Part shown: positions 56,420-64,000 of the stretch, in pieces
Position numbering within the stretch: the first letter of the stretch is position 1
How the letters are laid out: each line of letters starts with the position of its first letter
From: Actinobacteria bacterium OV450
GTDB lineage: Bacteria; Actinomycetota; Actinomycetes; Streptomycetales; Streptomycetaceae
Assembly (NCBI GenBank): GCA_001298555.1
Contig: LJCW01000368.1
Span: 124,001 to 188,000 of the forward strand
Direction of reading: 5' to 3'
Length of the DNA: 64,000 bases
The notes under the pieces: model-generated
What the model was told of the DNA's origin: nothing
Database searches by the model: none
The model's input: only the letters and a program-made list of their open reading frames with translations
Translations under genes and position numbers: made by a program

Positions 56420-56872
56420 GTGCGCGCGCTGGTCGAGATCGTCGTGTGGTGGGCGGTGTTGACGGGACTGACGGTGATCTTCATCAGCTCCGTGTCCCCG
56501 GTGGAACTGTTGGTCGCCGTCCTCGCCGCTCTGGGCGCGGCGGTCATGGCCCACCGGATGCGCCGGGTCGCGGGCGGCCGCCTTCGTGGGGGCCGGGGGG
56601 CGCCGGGTGCGCTCCTCGCGCTGCCGGGTTCGGTCCTGCGCGGTCTGGCCGTGCTGGTGACCGCCATGGTCACCGATCCGGCGGGCGCGACCGTGCGACA
56701 CCTGCGGCTGCGGCCCGGAGCGGACGCCGGGTGGGCCGGCGCGCTGCTCGCCGCGTCTGCGGACACCTGCGTGCTCGACGTTCCCGCTGATGACGAGGCC
56801 GTAGTGCACGCCCTGCGCCCGGGGGCGGGAGCGGTGGAAGAGGCCGTGGCAGCCAAGGGGAGTGCACGGTGA
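56420..56872 (+). CDS. mnhE: Cation/proton antiporter subunit E (MnhE/MrpE)
   Basis: A 150-residue MrpE-type subunit. It opens LVEIVVWWAVLTGLTVIFISS with two N-terminal transmembrane helices, then a cytosolic domain (GSVLRGLAVLVTAMVTDPAGATVRHLR). It starts a seven-gene Mrp/Mbh-type operon that couples monovalent-cation export to proton entry at the cytoplasmic membrane. The GTG at 56420 was chosen; its stop overlaps the mnhF GTG by four bases. Confidence 0.9.
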   Translation: MRALVEIVVWWAVLTGLTVIFISSVSPVELLVAVLAALGAAVMAHRMRRVAGGRLRGGRGAPGALLALPGSVLRGLAVLVTAMVTDPAGATVRHLRLRPGADAGWAGALLAASADTCVLDVPADDEAVVHALRPGAGAVEEAVAAKGSAR

Positions 56873-57159
56873 ACGCGTGGACGGCCGCAGCCCTGATCCT
56901 CCTCGCGATCCCGGCGCCGGCGTGCCTGTGGGTGGCGGCCCACGGCACCGCGGTGCGCCGCCTCGTCGGAGCATCGCTGCTGTCCAGCGTGGTGGGCGCG
57001 CTCTTCCTGCTGTTGCCCCCGGCCTACGACCGGTCCTCCTACCAGGACCTCGCGCTGATGCTGGCCGTGCTGGGCCCGGCCGGCACCCTCGTGTTCACCC
57101 GCTTCGTCACCGGCCGCCATCACGAGACCCGCCCCCACGAGTCCACTCCCGGGCCCTGA
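56869..57159 (+). CDS. mnhF: Cation/proton antiporter subunit F (MnhF/MrpF)
   Basis: A 96-residue subunit with three transmembrane helices (TAAALILLAIPAPACLWV; GASLLSSVVGALFLLLP; LALMLAVLGPAGTLVFTRF). It shows the family loop RRLVGASLLSS. Start GTG overlaps the mnhE stop. A short polar tail ends RPHESTPGP. It belongs to the small-subunit trio E-F-G of Mrp complexes. Confidence 0.9.
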   Translation: MNAWTAAALILLAIPAPACLWVAAHGTAVRRLVGASLLSSVVGALFLLLPPAYDRSSYQDLALMLAVLGPAGTLVFTRFVTGRHHETRPHESTPGP

Positions 57160-57196
57160 CCGCCCCACGCACCACTCGGCGAGGAAGGAGAGCGCA

Positions 57197-57499
57197 TTGA
57201 CGCCGCATCACGTGGTCGTGCTGGTGCTGCTGTGGGCCGGCGTGGCGTGCATGCTCCTGTCCGCGGCCGCTCTCGTGCGGTTGCGCGGCACTCTGATGCG
57301 GTTGCACGCCCTGGCCCCGGCCCCGGTGGCCGGGGTGCCGCTGATCGCCGCGGCCGTGGCCGTCGACCAGGGCGCGGGACGGGCGGCCGTCAAGACCCTG
57401 TTCATCGGGTTGCTCTTCGCTCTCGGCGGGACGGTCACGGCGATCGCCGTCGGCCGCGCCGCCCGCCAGGCTGAACACGAGGGGAGGAGCAGGCCGTGA
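57197..57499 (+). CDS. mnhG: Cation/proton antiporter subunit G (MnhG/MrpG)
   Basis: A 100-residue subunit with three membrane helices and the MrpG signature RLRGTLMRLHALAPAPVAGVPLIAA. The TTG start at 57197 is unusual but supported by the GAAGGAGAG ribosome site before it; no ATG or GTG fits. Its last four bases overlap the next start. Confidence 0.9.
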   Translation: MTPHHVVVLVLLWAGVACMLLSAAALVRLRGTLMRLHALAPAPVAGVPLIAAAVAVDQGAGRAAVKTLFIGLLFALGGTVTAIAVGRAARQAEHEGRSRP

Positions 57500-57789
57500 A
57501 CGAGTGGCTGATCGGTGCCGCCGTCGTCTTCGTCGTCCTGGCCGCCACGGTCGCGGTCCTCACCCGGGACCCGGCCCGCCAGGCCGTCGTCCTCTCGGTG
57601 CTGGGCCTGGGCCTCGCGGTGCTGTTCGCGGTGCTGCAGGCCCCCGACGTCGCTCTGTCGCAGCTGGCGGTGGGCACCGCGCTGACTCCGCTGCTGATCC
57701 TGCTCACCGTCCGCAAGGTCACCCGCCACCCGAGCGGGGAGAAGGGCAACGGCGAAGGCGACCGCGCGCAGAAGCGGGGCCAAGGGTGA
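57496..57789 (+). CDS. DUF4040 (MbhD-like) subunit
   Basis: A 97-residue protein of three transmembrane helices with the conserved LQAPDVALSQLAVGTALTPLLIL motif of DUF4040/MbhD. In many Mrp complexes this domain is fused to the C-terminus of MrpA; here it is a free subunit. It overlaps both neighbouring genes by four bases. A charged tail (EKGNGEGDRAQKRGQG) is cytosolic. Confidence 0.88.
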   Translation: MNEWLIGAAVVFVVLAATVAVLTRDPARQAVVLSVLGLGLAVLFAVLQAPDVALSQLAVGTALTPLLILLTVRKVTRHPSGEKGNGEGDRAQKRGQG

Positions 57790-58538
57790 CGGCGCGCTCC
57801 CGGCTGGTGATGTTCCTGGTCGCGGCCCTGGTGATCGCCGGATTCTTCACCGCCGCGTGCCTGCGCCTTCCGTCCTTCGGAACCCCGCACCACCCGTACG
57901 GCGACCGGGCGGTGGCGGCGGCCCTGGACCGGCGCACCGCCAACGTCGTCTCCTCCGTCAACTTCGACATCCGCGCCTTCGACACCCTCGGCGAGGAGTC
58001 CATCCTCTTCGGCACCGTCCTCGGCGCGACCCTGCTGCTGCGCCGGGCCCGCGACGAACGCCACCGCCGTGCCGAAGCCGAACGTGTCATGCCCACCACC
58101 CGCCTGTTCGGTGCCCTGCTGCTCCCGGTCACCCTGGTCGTCGGGGTCTACGTCGTGGCGCACGGCCAGCTCTCGCCGGGCGGTGGCTTCCAGGGCGGCG
58201 TGGTCCTGGCCACCGCCCTGCACCTGGCGTACCTCGCCGCCGACTACCGCGTCCTGAAGCAGCTGCGCCCGCTGACCGTCCTCGATGTCGCGGACTCCCT
58301 CGCCGCTGCGTCCTACACGCTGATCGGCTTGGCCGGTCTGATCGTCGGCGGCGCGTTCCTCAAGAACGTGCTGCCGCTGGGCACGTTCAACACCATCACC
58401 TCCGGCGGCACCGTGCCGGTGCTGAACGCCGCGGTCGGCGTCGAGGTCGCCTCCGGCCTCATCTGCCTGCTCGCGCACTTCCTCGACCAAGCCGTCGAGC
58501 TCACCGACCCCGGCCGGCACAGCGGCGGAGACACCTGA
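57786..58538 (+). CDS. mnhB: Cation/proton antiporter subunit B with MbhE-like N-terminus
   Basis: A 250-residue protein. Residues about 1-90 form an MbhE-like domain (RLVMFLVAALVIAGFFTAAC, SSVNFDIRAFDTLGEESILFG), normally the end of MrpA. The MrpB domain follows at about 100-240 (GVYVVAHGQLSPGGGFQGGVVLAT). So the typical A/B boundary has moved into this protein. Start GTG 57786 overlaps the DUF4040 stop. The stop overlaps the mnhC start (TGATG). Confidence 0.9.
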   Translation: MTARSRLVMFLVAALVIAGFFTAACLRLPSFGTPHHPYGDRAVAAALDRRTANVVSSVNFDIRAFDTLGEESILFGTVLGATLLLRRARDERHRRAEAERVMPTTRLFGALLLPVTLVVGVYVVAHGQLSPGGGFQGGVVLATALHLAYLAADYRVLKQLRPLTVLDVADSLAAASYTLIGLAGLIVGGAFLKNVLPLGTFNTITSGGTVPVLNAAVGVEVASGLICLLAHFLDQAVELTDPGRHSGGDT

Positions 58539-58885
58539 TGGGTACCTGGGTGTTCCTGGCTGCCGGATGGGTCCTGCTGATCGCCCTGTTCGGCCTGGTC
58601 ACGAGCCGCAACCTCATCCACGCCATCGGCTGCCTGGCCGTCGCCCAGTCCTCCACCTACCTCCTGCTCCTCGCCGTCGGATACCGCCGCGGGGCCACCG
58701 CCCCCGTCTACTCCGACATCACCCCCGGCACCCGCCCGGTCGTCGACCCCGTCGTGCAGGCCCTCGCCCTGACCGACGGCGTCGTCGGCGCCACCGTCAC
58801 CGCACTGCTGCTGGCCCTGACGATCCAACTGCGCAAGCGCCACGCCACCGTCGACCCCCAGGCCCTGACGGGCCTCAAGGGCTGA
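58538..58885 (+). CDS. mnhC: Cation/proton antiporter subunit C (MnhC/NuoK-like)
   Basis: A 115-residue subunit with three transmembrane helices. It has SRNLIHAIGCLAVAQSSTYLLLL and the NuoK-like DPVVQALALTDGVVGATVTALLLAL. Helices carry the family Glu-replacement Asp and other polar residues. It lies between B and D as usual for Mrp operons. Confidence 0.92.
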   Translation: MGTWVFLAAGWVLLIALFGLVTSRNLIHAIGCLAVAQSSTYLLLLAVGYRRGATAPVYSDITPGTRPVVDPVVQALALTDGVVGATVTALLLALTIQLRKRHATVDPQALTGLKG

Positions 58886-58889
58886 AACC

Positions 58890-60710
58890 GTGACCGAAGC
58901 CACCCTGCTGCCGCTCGCCGTGGCCATCCCGCTGCTCGGCGCGGCCCTGCTCGCAGTCGCCGGCCGGACCCTGCCCCGGACCGGCTGCGACGTCCTCGCC
59001 ACCGCGGCCGCGAGCACCGAGGTGGTCTGCCTGGCCCTGCTCTGGCCACACAGCCGCGACCTCGCCACCGCGGACCTGGGCGGCTGGCCCGCCCGCCTGG
59101 GCATCGTGCTCGCCGCCGACCCCATCGGCGCCGGCCTGGCGCTGCTGGTCGCCGTCCTCGTCCTGGCGGTCGTGGTCTACTCCTGGCGGTACTTCGACGA
59201 ACCCACCGGCGAGCACGCCGGCGCCTTCCCCGCCCTGATCCTGCTCTTCGAGGCCGGGATGGTCGGCTTCGCGCTCACCGGCGACCTGTTCAACGCCTTC
59301 GTCTTCTTCGAACTCATGGGCGCGGCGGCCTACGCGCTGACCGGCTACCGGATCGAAGACCCCCGCCCCCTGCACGGAGCACTCACCTTCGGGATCGTCA
59401 CCTCCTTCGCCGCCTACTGCTCCCTGCTCGGCATCGGCCTGCTGTACGCCCGGACCGGCGAACTCAACCTCGCCCGCCTGGGCGCCCGCCTGGCTTCGCA
59501 CCACACCGACGTACTGACCGTCGTCGCGTTCACCCTGATCTGTACCGCCCTGCTGGTCAAGGCCGCGGCCGTGCCGTTCCACTTCTGGCTGCCCGACGCC
59601 CACGCCGTGGCCCCCACGCCGGTGTGCATGCTGATGTCCGGTGCCATGGTCGAACTCGGTGTCTACGGCATCGCCCGCATCTACTGGACCGTCTTCTCCG
59701 GCCCCGGCGGCATCCCCCACCCCGCCTTCCGCACCGCCTTCACCGCCCTCGGCGTTCTGACCGCCCTCGTCGGCGCCCTGATGTGCTGGCAGCAGCGCCA
59801 CCTCAAACGTCTCCTGGCGTTCTCCACCGTCAGCCACGTCGGCCTGTTCCTCATCGGAGTCGCCCTGCTCACCCCGGGCGGATCCACCGGAACGGCGGTG
59901 TACGTCGCCGCGCACGGCCTGGTGAAGGCCGCACTGTTCGCCCTCACCGGCATCCTGCTGGACCGCTACGGCTCCGTCGACGAGCACGGACTGCACGGCA
60001 AGGCCCGCGACCTGCGCCTCGTCGGGGTGCTGTTCGTGGCCGGGGCCCTGGCGCTGGCCGGTATGCCGCCGTTCGGCACCGGCCTCGGCAAGGCCCTCGG
60101 CGAGGATGCCGCCGCCCGCTGGCAGCCGTGGCTGGCCGCCGTGTTCGTCGCAGCCTCCGCCGTCACCGGCGCCGCCGCCCTCCGCGCGGCCCTGCGCATC
60201 TTCCTCGGCATCGGGCCCGTCCCGCGCAGCCGTCCCGACCAGGAGGAGACGACCGGCGAAGGAGAGGAACCCGAGATCCGCTCTCCCGAGCGCGACCTGC
60301 CGCCCGCCATGACCGTCGTCCCGGCTGCCTTGCTCACCCTGGCTGTCGTGATCGGCGCCGTGCCCGCCGTCGCGGCCGCCCTGGCCCACGGGGCGGCCGT
60401 GTTCACCGACCCCGCCCGGTACGCGGCCACTGTCCTCGCCCTGCCGGACGCAGCCGACGCGGGCGGCCCCGCGCCGGCCGCCGAATGGACCGCGACCGGC
60501 GTACTCCTCGGTTTGCTGTCCACCGGCATCGCCGTCGTCCTGGCCACTGCCGCGGTCCACCAGCGCACACCCGAGTTGTCCACGGACCACCCGGTTGCCC
60601 GGGCCGTGCGGACGCTGCGCCGCCTGCACTCCGGACGCATCGGTGACTACGTGGCCTGGCTCGCCCTGGGTATCGCCGCGCTGTGCATCGCCATCGCCGC
60701 CCAGACCTGA
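58890..60710 (+). CDS. mnhD: Cation/proton antiporter subunit D (NuoL/M/N-like)
   Basis: A 606-residue antiporter-like subunit with about 14 transmembrane helices. Conserved elements are AGMVGFALTGDLFNAFVFFELMGAAAYAL with the key Glu, the helix break around KAAAVPFHFWLPDAHAVAPTPV, and SHVGLFLIGVALL. It is the only NuoL/M/N-like subunit in the operon, so the complex is compact compared with MrpABCDEFG. A charged cytosolic loop lies near residues 450-470. GTG start 58890 follows the mnhC stop by four bases. Confidence 0.92.
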   Translation: MTEATLLPLAVAIPLLGAALLAVAGRTLPRTGCDVLATAAASTEVVCLALLWPHSRDLATADLGGWPARLGIVLAADPIGAGLALLVAVLVLAVVVYSWRYFDEPTGEHAGAFPALILLFEAGMVGFALTGDLFNAFVFFELMGAAAYALTGYRIEDPRPLHGALTFGIVTSFAAYCSLLGIGLLYARTGELNLARLGARLASHHTDVLTVVAFTLICTALLVKAAAVPFHFWLPDAHAVAPTPVCMLMSGAMVELGVYGIARIYWTVFSGPGGIPHPAFRTAFTALGVLTALVGALMCWQQRHLKRLLAFSTVSHVGLFLIGVALLTPGGSTGTAVYVAAHGLVKAALFALTGILLDRYGSVDEHGLHGKARDLRLVGVLFVAGALALAGMPPFGTGLGKALGEDAAARWQPWLAAVFVAASAVTGAAALRAALRIFLGIGPVPRSRPDQEETTGEGEEPEIRSPERDLPPAMTVVPAALLTLAVVIGAVPAVAAALAHGAAVFTDPARYAATVLALPDAADAGGPAPAAEWTATGVLLGLLSTGIAVVLATAAVHQRTPELSTDHPVARAVRTLRRLHSGRIGDYVAWLALGIAALCIAIAAQT

Positions 60711-60723
60711 ACCCCGGCGCCGA

Positions 60724-61104
60724 CTACAGGCGCTCCTCCATTCCGACTGCCGCCTTCAGGTCCTCGTACGCCTGCCCGCGCTTGCCCTCCTGCTGCTCCA
60801 GCATCGCCCGGGCGATCGCGTCGAGCTTGCGCTGGATGGCGTGCTCGGCCCGCCGCTCGGAGTTCTTCAGCATCGCCAGCAACAACAGCGTCACCGCCGC
60901 CATCGAGTCGCCGACCAGTACCTGCCACTCCGTCGACAACCCGGCCAGGTGAACCGCGATGAAACCGCCCACCAGCAACAAGCACAGCGCCGCGAACAGC
61001 GGCGAACTGGTGAAGTTCGACGCCAGCTCGGCGAACTCCTCGAACCGACCCCGCCGACCGTCCTGACGCTTGCGCGCCGGATGCTGAAATGTCAAAGCTC
61101 TCAC
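60724..61104 (-). CDS. Low-affinity iron permease-like small membrane protein
   Basis: A 126-residue protein. Two transmembrane helices (SSPLFAALCLLLVGGFIAVHLAG, VLVGDSMAAVTLLLLAMLKNSE) are followed by a charged amphipathic helix (AEHAIQRKLDAIARAML). This matches the low-affinity iron permease (Fet4-like) family. Transport by so small a protein is uncertain. It is convergent with mnhD, with only 13 bp between stops. Confidence 0.82.
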   Translation of the reverse strand: MRALTFQHPARKRQDGRRGRFEEFAELASNFTSSPLFAALCLLLVGGFIAVHLAGLSTEWQVLVGDSMAAVTLLLLAMLKNSERRAEHAIQRKLDAIARAMLEQQEGKRGQAYEDLKAAVGMEERL

Positions 61105-61416
61105 ACCCTCGTTCGTCCAGGCTCACGCCGGCGGCGCACCTCCACTGTCCGTCGGCCGCCGTTGCCGGACGCGCAACCGGGCGCCAACACGCCCGGAAAG
61201 CGCAGCTCAGGTGGCGACCGGCCCCGGGGGGCGCCGCCGTGCGCCGCGCGCGAACATGGCTGACTTCCTCCCGAGCACAGTGGCGTGGACCGCTCCCGGC
61301 TGTGAGCCGTACGGGGGAGGCCACCGGGGGCGTGCGGCACTCTCGGGCGTGCAAGGGGTCAGTCTGGGCAGTCGAAGGGGATATCCCTCCCCGAACGGAC
61401 GTCAAGGGAGCTCGTC
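61105..61416. other. Divergent intergenic region, 312 bp
   Basis: It lies between the iron-permease-like and the Mo hydroxylase FeS subunit starts. I see no gene or convincing operator. Confidence 0.35.
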
Positions 61417-62070
61417 GTGGCCCATGCAACCGACCCGCCCACCCCCCGCCCCGCTCCCCACGGCGGCGCCGGACCGGCGCCGCACACCCCGGACGACGCC
61501 CTCGCCGGGACCGCCCGCTCCCGTGTGGCCCTGCGCGTCAACGGTGTCCGTCATGACCTCGACCTGGACCACCGGGTCACACTCCTCGACGCCCTGCGCG
61601 AGCACCTGGACCTGACGGGCGCCAAGAAGGGCTGCAACCACGGGCAGTGCGGTGCCTGCACCGTTCTGGTGGACGGCCGGCGCGCCAACGGCTGCCTGCT
61701 CCTGGCCGTGGCCCTCGACGGCTGCACGATCACCACCGTCGAGGGCTTGGCCGGGCCCGACGGCACCCTCCACCCGCTCCAGCGCGCCTTCATGGATCAC
61801 GACGCCTTCCAGTGCGGCTACTGCACCCCCGGCCAGCTCTGCTCCGCGGTCGGCGCGCTCCGCGAAGCCGCCGTCGGACACCCCTCGCACGTCACCGCCG
61901 CCGCGGCCCTGGCGGAGTCCGGCCCCGCCGTGCTGACCACCGAGGAGATCAGGGAGCGGCTCAGCGGGAACCTCTGCCGGTGCGGTGCCTACCCCGCGAT
62001 CGTCCGAGCCGTCGCCGATGCGGGAGCCCACGCCGCAGCCACCACGACCGGTGCGGAGGTGACCGCATGA
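61417..62070 (+). CDS. paoA: Molybdenum hydroxylase [2Fe-2S] subunit (PaoA/YagT-like)
   Basis: A 217-residue iron-sulphur subunit. The plant-type cluster is at CNHGQCGACTVLVDGRRANGC (near residues 72-92) and the second cluster at CGYCTPGQLC (near 132) and NLCRCGAYPAIV (near 186). An extra N-terminal stretch of about 35 residues is Pro/Ala-rich and lacks a clear Tat motif. GTG 61417 starts it. The stop overlaps the next ATG by four bases. With the next two genes it forms an aldehyde or heterocycle oxidoreductase of PaoABC type. Confidence 0.9.
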   Translation: MAHATDPPTPRPAPHGGAGPAPHTPDDALAGTARSRVALRVNGVRHDLDLDHRVTLLDALREHLDLTGAKKGCNHGQCGACTVLVDGRRANGCLLLAVALDGCTITTVEGLAGPDGTLHPLQRAFMDHDAFQCGYCTPGQLCSAVGALREAAVGHPSHVTAAAALAESGPAVLTTEEIRERLSGNLCRCGAYPAIVRAVADAGAHAAATTTGAEVTA

Positions 62071-63083
62071 AACCCTTCGCCTACGTACGCGCCACCAGCC
62101 TCCGGGAGGCGGCCGACGCCTACTCCTCCCACCCCGGCTCCCGCTACCTCGCCGGCGGCACCAACCTCGTGGACCTGATGCAACTCGGCGTCGAGACCCC
62201 TGGCACCCTCATCGACGTCTCCCGCCTGCCGCTCGACGAGATCCGCGAACTCCCCGAGGGCGGTCTGCGCGTCGGCGCCACGGTCCGCAACAGCGACCTG
62301 GCCGCCGACCCGCTGGTGCGCACCCGCTACCCGCTCCTCAGCCGGGCGCTGCTCTCCGGCGCCTCCGGCCAGCTGCGCAACGTCGCCACCACCGGCGGCA
62401 ACCTGCTCCAGCGCACCCGCTGCGGCTACTTCCAGGACCTCTCCAAACCCTGCAACAAGCGCGAACCCGGCAGCGGCTGCGGGGCCCGCGACGGCCTCCA
62501 CCGTGACCACGCGGTGCTCGGACACTCCGAGCACTGCATCGCCACCAACCCCTCCGACATGGCCGTGGCCCTCGCCGCGCTGGATGCCGAAGTCGAGTTG
62601 TACGGCGGCACGGGCACCACCCGTACCGTCCCGGCGGCCGAGTTCCACCGGCTGCCCGCCGACCGGCCCGAGCAGGACACCGTCATCCGCGCCGGGGAGA
62701 TCATCACGGCGGTGCTGCTGCCCCCCGCCGCGCCGGGCGCCGTCTCCCTCTACCGCAAGGCCCGCGAACGCGCCTCGTACGCCTTCGCTCTCGCTTCGGT
62801 CGCCGTCGTCCTCGACCTAGACCCCGACGACGGCCGGGTGCGCCTGGTCGCCCTGGCCTTCGGCGGCCTCGCCCACCGGCCCTGGCGCGCGACCACGGCC
62901 GAGGAGCTGCTGACCGGCGCCGTACCGCACCCCGACGCCGTCCGCGCGGCCGTCGACGCCGAACTCGCGCAGGCGAGGCCCCTGCGGGACAACGCCTACA
63001 AGATCCCGCTCGCCCGCAATCTCGCCTGTGACGCCATCGCCGAGCTGGCCGGCACGCACCCCGGTTCCCCCGCCGCGCCGTAG
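62067..63083 (+). CDS. paoB: Molybdenum hydroxylase FAD subunit with 4Fe-4S motif (PaoB-like)
   Basis: A 338-residue FAD subunit. FAD motifs are YLAGGTNLVDLMQLG near residue 32 and TTGGNLLQRTRC near 110. Unlike XdhA, it contains extra Cys residues (RCGYFQDLSKPCNKREPGSGC, then EHC), the pattern that holds a [4Fe-4S] cluster in PaoB. The C-terminal domain follows (DNAYKIPLARNLACDAI). It starts at the ATG overlapping paoA. This distinguishes the complex from the xdhAB enzyme at 15646-19613. Confidence 0.9.
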   Translation: MKPFAYVRATSLREAADAYSSHPGSRYLAGGTNLVDLMQLGVETPGTLIDVSRLPLDEIRELPEGGLRVGATVRNSDLAADPLVRTRYPLLSRALLSGASGQLRNVATTGGNLLQRTRCGYFQDLSKPCNKREPGSGCGARDGLHRDHAVLGHSEHCIATNPSDMAVALAALDAEVELYGGTGTTRTVPAAEFHRLPADRPEQDTVIRAGEIITAVLLPPAAPGAVSLYRKARERASYAFALASVAVVLDLDPDDGRVRLVALAFGGLAHRPWRATTAEELLTGAVPHPDAVRAAVDAELAQARPLRDNAYKIPLARNLACDAIAELAGTHPGSPAAP

Positions 63084-63120
63084 CGGCGCCACGGCCGCAC
63101 CGACCAGGAACAGGACCACG

Positions 63121-64000
63121 ATGAGCCCGACCTCCGCCACCCTCGAATCCACCGCCTCAGCCCCCGCCGCTCTCGGCTCCTCCGTCCCGCGGCTCGAAGG
63201 CCGGCAGAAGGTGACCGGCGCCGCCCGCTATGCCGCCGAACAGCACCTGCCCCTGCGGGCCTACGCCTGGCCGGTGCCGGCGACCGTCGCCCGCGGCCGG
63301 ATCACCGACATCGACACCACCGTCGCCCTGGCCCTGCCCGGCGTACTGGCCGTCCTCACCCCCTACGACGCCCCCCGGCTGGGTCCCTCCGACGACCCCA
63401 CCCTGCAAGTCTTGCAGGACCTGCGGGTGCCGCACCGCGGCTGGTACGTCGCCCTGGCCGTCGCCGACACCCTGGAGGGCGCGCGGGCCGCTGCCGACGC
63501 CGTGCGAGTCACGTACGAAAGCGAACAGCACGACGTCACGCTGCGCGAAGGGCATCCGGGCCTGTACACCCCCGAGCAGGCGAACGGCGGCTATCCCGCG
63601 CACCGCGAACAGGGCGACCCCGACACGGCGTTCGCCGACGCGCCCGTACGCGTCGACGTCCGCTACTCGGTGCCGCCGCTGCACAACCACCCCATGGAAC
63701 CGCACGCCGCAACCGCCGACTGGGACGCCGAACGCGGCCACCTCACCGTGCACGACTCCTGCCAGGGCACCACGATGGTGCGCAATGTCCTGGCCGGGCT
63801 GTTCCGGCTGGCGGAGGACCAGATCACCGTCCTGGCCGAACACGTCGGCGGCGGATTCGGCTCCAAGGGCACCCCGCGCCCCCATGTCGTCCTCGCCGTG
63901 ATGGCCACCCGGCACTGCGGGCGCCCCGTCACGCTCTCGCTGCCCCGACAGCACATGGCCGCCGTCGTCGGACACCGCCCGCCCACCCTGCACCACCTCC
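63121..64000 (+). CDS. paoC: Molybdenum-cofactor subunit (PaoC-like), 3' end outside window
   Basis: The frame is open from the ATG at 63121 to the window end, with 293 residues visible. It shows the a/b-hammerhead (VPRLEGRQKVTGAARYAAEQ), HNHPMEPHAATADWD, CQGTTMVRNVLAGLF and GGGFGSKG, all Moco-subunit motifs. The rest, with the catalytic Glu, lies beyond the window. It completes a PaoABC-type enzyme. The spacing to paoB is 37 bp. Substrate likely an aldehyde, but that is family inference. Confidence 0.88.
   Translation, partial: MSPTSATLESTASAPAALGSSVPRLEGRQKVTGAARYAAEQHLPLRAYAWPVPATVARGRITDIDTTVALALPGVLAVLTPYDAPRLGPSDDPTLQVLQDLRVPHRGWYVALAVADTLEGARAAADAVRVTYESEQHDVTLREGHPGLYTPEQANGGYPAHREQGDPDTAFADAPVRVDVRYSVPPLHNHPMEPHAATADWDAERGHLTVHDSCQGTTMVRNVLAGLFRLAEDQITVLAEHVGGGFGSKGTPRPHVVLAVMATRHCGRPVTLSLPRQHMAAVVGHRPPTLHHL

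Noticed and set aside
58875..60629. Open frame of 584 codons on the minus strand
   Set aside because: Antisense to mnhD; strongly Gly/Glu-rich composition, mirror of a membrane gene.

Overview
The window is chromosomal DNA of a high-GC actinobacterium. GC-rich third codon positions, GTG/TTG starts, leaderless-looking starts, many stop-start overlaps and families such as DUF6381, DUF998, F420-dependent enzymes, S8/S41 peptidases and XdhABC all point to Streptomyces or a close relative. I see no tRNA, rRNA, CRISPR array, insertion sequence or phage gene. The mix of small regulators, secreted enzymes, tandem paralogues and several broken genes resembles a chromosome arm rather than the conserved core.

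Bases 1-13000: a carboxylate-amine ligase cut by the window edge; DUF6381; a DUF218 membrane protein; a flavin reductase, F420 oxidoreductase and HAD set; two tandem paralogous proteins of unknown function (one membrane-anchored, one soluble); a VOC protein; an SPFH/band-7 gene overlapping a divergent NAD-kinase-like gene, behind twin palindromes lying on the -35 and -10; a frameshifted S8 peptidase; DUF998; and an ECF sigma factor with a C-terminal SnoaL-like domain.

Bases 13000-31600: a divergent ArsR/S41-peptidase pair; the purine block xdhA-xdhB-xdhC with an NCS1 permease that has a Cys-rich tail; a secreted Gly-rich/IPT/DUF11 protein with a 13-G tract; an NlpC/P60 protein; an SDR lacking the usual Tyr, divergent from a LysR; DUF2252; a second carboxylate-amine ligase; and a DedA-like protein.

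Bases 31600-46500: a more disturbed stretch. It holds an isolated iron-box-like site, a TetR/oxidoreductase pair joined head to head with no start codons, VOC, HxlR/RidA, a flavin monooxygenase whose C-terminus is a copy of the RidA C-terminus, a methyltransferase, an ACT protein, a frameshifted PLC-like enzyme with two Cys-rich modules, a broken chimeric secreted gene, DoxX-cupin/LysR, small hydrophilic proteins, and an epimerase with its partner.

Bases 46800-64000: a long co-directional array. A ThDP enzyme, a FAD/4Fe-4S/CCG oxidoreductase, an enolase-superfamily enzyme, a GH15 enzyme, an SDR and a Pro-rich peptide lead into a compact seven-gene Mrp/Mbh-type cation/proton antiporter operon (E-F-G-DUF4040-B-C-D) with one NuoL/M/N-like subunit. 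After a small iron-permease-like gene, a second molybdenum hydroxylase of PaoABC type begins and runs off the window. Two Mo hydroxylases share the window but only one xdhC is seen.
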